Source: Chloromonas sp. AAM2
Taxonomy: Eukaryota > Chlorophyta > Chlorophyceae > Chlamydomonadales > Chlamydomonadaceae
Direction of reading: 5' to 3'
Assembly: GCA_004335635.1 (NCBI GenBank)
Contig: QAXH01005712.1
Location: forward strand, 17,373 to 81,372
DNA: 64,000 bases
Each line of letters starts with the position of its first letter. Position 1 is the stretch's first letter. Position numbers and translations under genes: made by a program. Of this stretch, positions 61,041 through 64,000 are shown in pieces. The notes under the pieces were generated by a model. That model did no database searches. It was given only the letters and a program-made list of their open reading frames with translations, and was not told the origin of the DNA.

Positions 61041-61500
61041 AAGAGGAATTTGGCCGTGTCAGCAAAGGGTGGTGAGGCCCTTGTGGCCATCACCCCGCAG
61101 AACACCTTCCAAACCATACCGATATCCCAAGTTTTGTGTGCTCCTGCTGCACACACGCTTGGCTGAAGATTGTCTGACTGATGACCTTAATGGCTCGCTC
61201 CATGCACGCTTAGTTAAGGCGCACTAGAGAGACCCATGACAAGGAAAGTGTCGCACTCATGAACAGTTGGTAGGTATATGCCATAAAGTGAGGCGTGGCA
61301 GTGCGGGGCACCTTGTGCCTTGTATTATCTGCCTGTACCGGCCAGCTAGTGGCCGCCCGCCTCCTTGGGGAGGCAGCTTCACCCCGGCTGAGACCCGCAT
61401 TGCAGAGCAAGCGAATTCTACAACCGCAGCGCTTCATTGGGCAATAGACACATACCGCCTGATATAGCTCACACCCGAGAACCCATCTCCGAGTTAACTG

Positions 61501-61575
61501 CTAGCAGAACTTGTTGCCAGCAGGTTCGGACGATGCCCTAGCAGAACTTGTTGCCAGCAGGTTCGGACGATGCCC
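61501..61575 (+). repeat. Perfect tandem duplication, 37-bp unit, two copies
   Basis: The unit beginning CTAGCAGAACTTGTTGCCAG and ending CGATGCC is present twice head to tail with no mismatch, starting at 61501 and 61538. No mismatch implies a recent duplication or a collapsed or expanded assembly of a short tandem repeat. Confidence 0.95.
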
Positions 61576-62292
61576 TCCGTAATGTGCCGGCATGGTGTGG
61601 TGGTTGTGCAGGCATGGCTCAGCCCAGCACGCGGTCCACTTCCTGCAACGGCCAGGGCCAGCTAGAGGCAAAGCATGCCTAAACTAAACATATCCTAATA
61701 TTGGAGTCGGAGACTTTCTTTTGCTCTTGCATCGTTTTCTAGATCATTCTGAAGGTCGTGGCTAGAAGTTGGAAAGGCCATCTCTCAACACATCCGCTTA
61801 GTGGCACCACAAGACGGAGTTGTAATGCCACATTTCCATGTTTCAAGCAATCCAAGTTTATAAACGTACAGTCTCTGTCTAAAAAGGCAACGGGGGTTTC
61901 AACAAAAAGATGCGGGGTGTTCCAGAGATGTTGTTTCACGTGAAGCAGCAGGTACAGTGTAAGCTGAGCTTCGTTCAGGCCTTGCGCTTAAAGGACACGT
62001 TGACTTTGCACCAACGGTTATCATGAGAGAAACTCAAGTCAGCGTATGAATTAGTCGATGGCACTCAGCATGAAGGCCGTTCGGTCCCTTTCCTGCTACA
62101 CACAGTCATGGATGCTCAAATGCTCTTTGCCATGATGAGTGTCAGGTCCTGATGAGTGTCAGGTGCGTAACTAAAAACTAAAAAAGCTGTGCAACGGTCA
62201 TTTAGCTGGTCACACTGTCTTGGCTAACAGAATGATTTTGGAAGGTGGTTTGTGCCTGTCAACAGTTGACATTGTGAGGGTTGCCATTTCAG

Positions 62293-64000
62293 GTCGGGCC
62301 CAGCTTCCGGCGTATCCATCTCCTCCTCAAGATCCATCACATTATGGATTCCCCCAACGCGGACGTGCTCACAAAGGCCTTCATGCAGGTCAGTGTGCTG
62401 CAAGCAGGCCTCTGTGGCTGTCCCCTCACAACCTTGATTAAATCTATTGGTCTTGCTACAGGTCTTGACTGACGATGGTGGGCTCAGCCTGCACGATGTG
62501 GCGGCCAAGCTCATCAACTTCAGCTGTGATGGAGCCTCTGTGCTGCAGGGCTGGAGGTCTGGGGTTGTCACACAGGTGGGGATAGGCACGCATCTGCACA
62601 GGTATGCAGCCCTCGCAGCCAGTGTGCTAACCCTGCCCGTGCTGCTGATGTGCAGCTGAAGAACGCCTTCGCGCCTTTTTGCATTGCCCTCCACTGCTTT
62701 GCGCACCGCACCAATCTCGTGGCGGAGGCGCTGGATAGCTTGCCAGCCATGCAATCAGTGGAGGCACTGCTGCGTGACATGTACGGCTTCTTCTCCCGGA
62801 GTGGGCCACGCATGCTGCAGCTGCGCGCCATCCAGGAGCTGCTGGAGACGCAGGGCAACCGCATGCTGCGCAATGTTGTCACACGCTGGCTCAGCCAACT
62901 GGCTCCAGCGGAGCGTGTCTGGCAAGAGTACCCAGCTTTGGCCAAGCTCATGGTGAGACGAGCTGTCAAGTGTTCCCCACGCTACACTTACAATCTTCTC
63001 ATATGGGACAGTCACAGACTGCCTGCTGTTGCCTGGCATGCAGGATGATACCTCCAGTGACCCGTCCGGGTCAGGCGCAGCAGATGCCACAACAATCTAT
63101 AACCAGCTGGTTGATTTGGACAGCCTGCTGGGTCTGGCGGTGTTGCTGCCTATCCTCCGTACCCTCAACATGCTGGTCAAGGTCTGCCAAGAGCGTGATG
63201 TTTATGTGCAAGACTTGGTGGATGCGGTGGGTGCCCTGCATGTGCTGGTGCATTGAATACACCTATTGAATCAAGTCGAGTTACTTATTAACAATTTACT
63301 TTTCATGCAGGTGGATCTTGCCCGTAACCGCATCACCAGCATGCACATCACGCCCGTCACCAAGTACAAGGCCATGGCGTTCCCTGAGCTCGATGCCGTC
63401 ATCGCACTCACACCGACCTGGCTTCAGTGGCGCGACCCCCGCCAGGCGCCACCCGCGGCTGAGCCAGTAGCAACACGCGCAGCAGCAACCGCTGCCGAAG
63501 CCGTTGCCGCTGCACCGGATGCCACAGGCCTGCAACTTGCCATTGTGGTGGCCGATGGCAAGGGCGGGGAGCAGATCATGTTCATGGACGCCAAGCCTCC
63601 TCCCACTGGCCGTGAAGGGCGGCCAATATCCGTCAAGATGCGTATCACACCCCCTCGGCTGCAGCTGGCCGTTGATAGGGCACACGCAGCAGGCACAGCC
63701 GCGGCTCAGCTGGTACTGTCCGATCTGGATGATCGCATGGGAAGCAGTAGTGAGCTCAGCATGCATGCCATCTTCTACCTACAGTATTGGAAGGGCGTAT
63801 GGGCATTGCAGCGTGACACTCAGTTCAGCATTGAGGTGGAACGTTTGTGCGCCTTCTATGGCGACAGCAAGGTGGTGCCAGGCCCGGTAGGCACCGTTGG
63901 CCCCCTGCTCAGTGCTGCTGACCTCAGAGCACAGATGGAGGCATACAGTGCTGCAGCAAAGCGCGTCTCGCCTGCGGTTCTAGCGGCATACGATACAGCT
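62293..64000 (+). CDS. hAT-type transposase-like gene (DUF4371/ZNF862-like), partial
   Basis: Exons 62293-62388, 62462-62575, 62656-62952, 63044-63247 and 63311-64000 (open at the window end) give 467 in-frame codons. The diagnostic part is SCDGASVLQGWRSGVVTQ followed by IALHCFAHRTNLVAEAL: the Asp-Gly-Ala-Ser and Cys-x-x-His-Arg pattern of the RNase H-like core in hAT-related proteins of the ZNF862/DUF4371 kind. NMLVKVCQERDVYVQDLVDA follows as the helical insertion region. The second catalytic Asp is the D of CDGAS. The first Asp and the N-terminal zinc finger were not found, and the last acidic residue would lie beyond the window. The final exon's Ala-rich stretch (about 63440-63530) is not typical. 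The donor of the fourth exon is uncertain (63210 or 63247 both keep frame). It may be a live element missing its start here, a decaying one, or a host gene derived from it. Confidence 0.7.

Larger units (their letters stand above)
60827..62292. other. Intergenic region with repeat fragments
   Basis: About 1.5 kb without a supportable exon between the cyclase gene and the transposase-like gene. It contains the uninterrupted repeat copy at 60968-61040 and a tandem duplication at 61501-61575. The 5' part of the transposase-like gene or its terminal repeat may also lie here but was not recognised. Confidence 0.55.

Noticed and set aside
1..64000. tRNA, rRNA or other structural RNA genes
   Set aside because: None was recognised by eye. 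Short tRNA-like cloverleaves cannot be excluded without a covariance-model scan.

Overview
The window is nuclear DNA from a eukaryote, almost certainly a flagellated green alga; Chlamydomonadales is my best guess, and the species cannot be told from the sequence. The evidence is as follows. Genes are split into many short exons with GT-AG introns whose acceptors are nearly always GCAG. There are thylakoid-lumen proteins with transit peptides, and ciliary genes (an IFT-A subunit and a tubulin-type carboxypeptidase). Introns are rich in TG/CA. I joined exons by reading frame and splice phase. For the carboxypeptidase, ankyrin, ATE1, pentapeptide, PsbP-like and cyclase genes the joined exons stay in frame to one stop codon, so these models are well supported internally, although no transcript or homology search was possible.

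Layout. 1-1152: no secure gene. 1153-11097 (+): cytosolic (tubulin-type) carboxypeptidase, 5' end uncertain. 13384-24379 (+): IFT144/WDR19, about 31 exons, interrupted by an assembly gap at 15997-16689. 25392-29298 (+): ankyrin-repeat protein with an F-box-like N-terminus. 30187-34979 (-): unrecognised coiled-coil protein, all internal introns in phase 0. 35500-40381 (+): long coiled-coil protein with a possible ABM-like tail. 41028-45552 (-): arginyl-tRNA-protein transferase ATE1 with a very large low-complexity insert. 45810-48320 (+): thylakoid-lumen pentapeptide-repeat protein. 48998-52023 (-): PsbP-domain lumen protein with a twin-arginine motif. 53139-60826 (+): voltage-sensor/extracytoplasmic-loop/class III nucleotide cyclase fusion. 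62293-64000 (+, runs off the end): hAT-type transposase-like gene.

Mobile and repeat DNA. One family of short elements has inverted ends built on AGTTTGCCAGTTCTGGGACA next to an A/T run. It occurs as five facing pairs (911-1000, 11236-11989, 24653-24982, 28738-28865, 51306-51541), all in introns or between genes. A second, unrelated element (about 233 bp, 58-bp perfect inverted repeats, 48490-48722) sits inside another repeat. An uninterrupted copy of that host repeat lies at 60968-61040, so the insertion and its apparent 3-bp target duplication can be read directly.

Functional themes. Two neighbouring genes, the carboxypeptidase (tubulin deglutamylation) and IFT144 (retrograde transport), act in cilia, and the membrane cyclase could act there too. 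Two neighbouring convergent genes encode thylakoid-lumen proteins. Four introns use GC instead of GT donors, three of them in IFT144.
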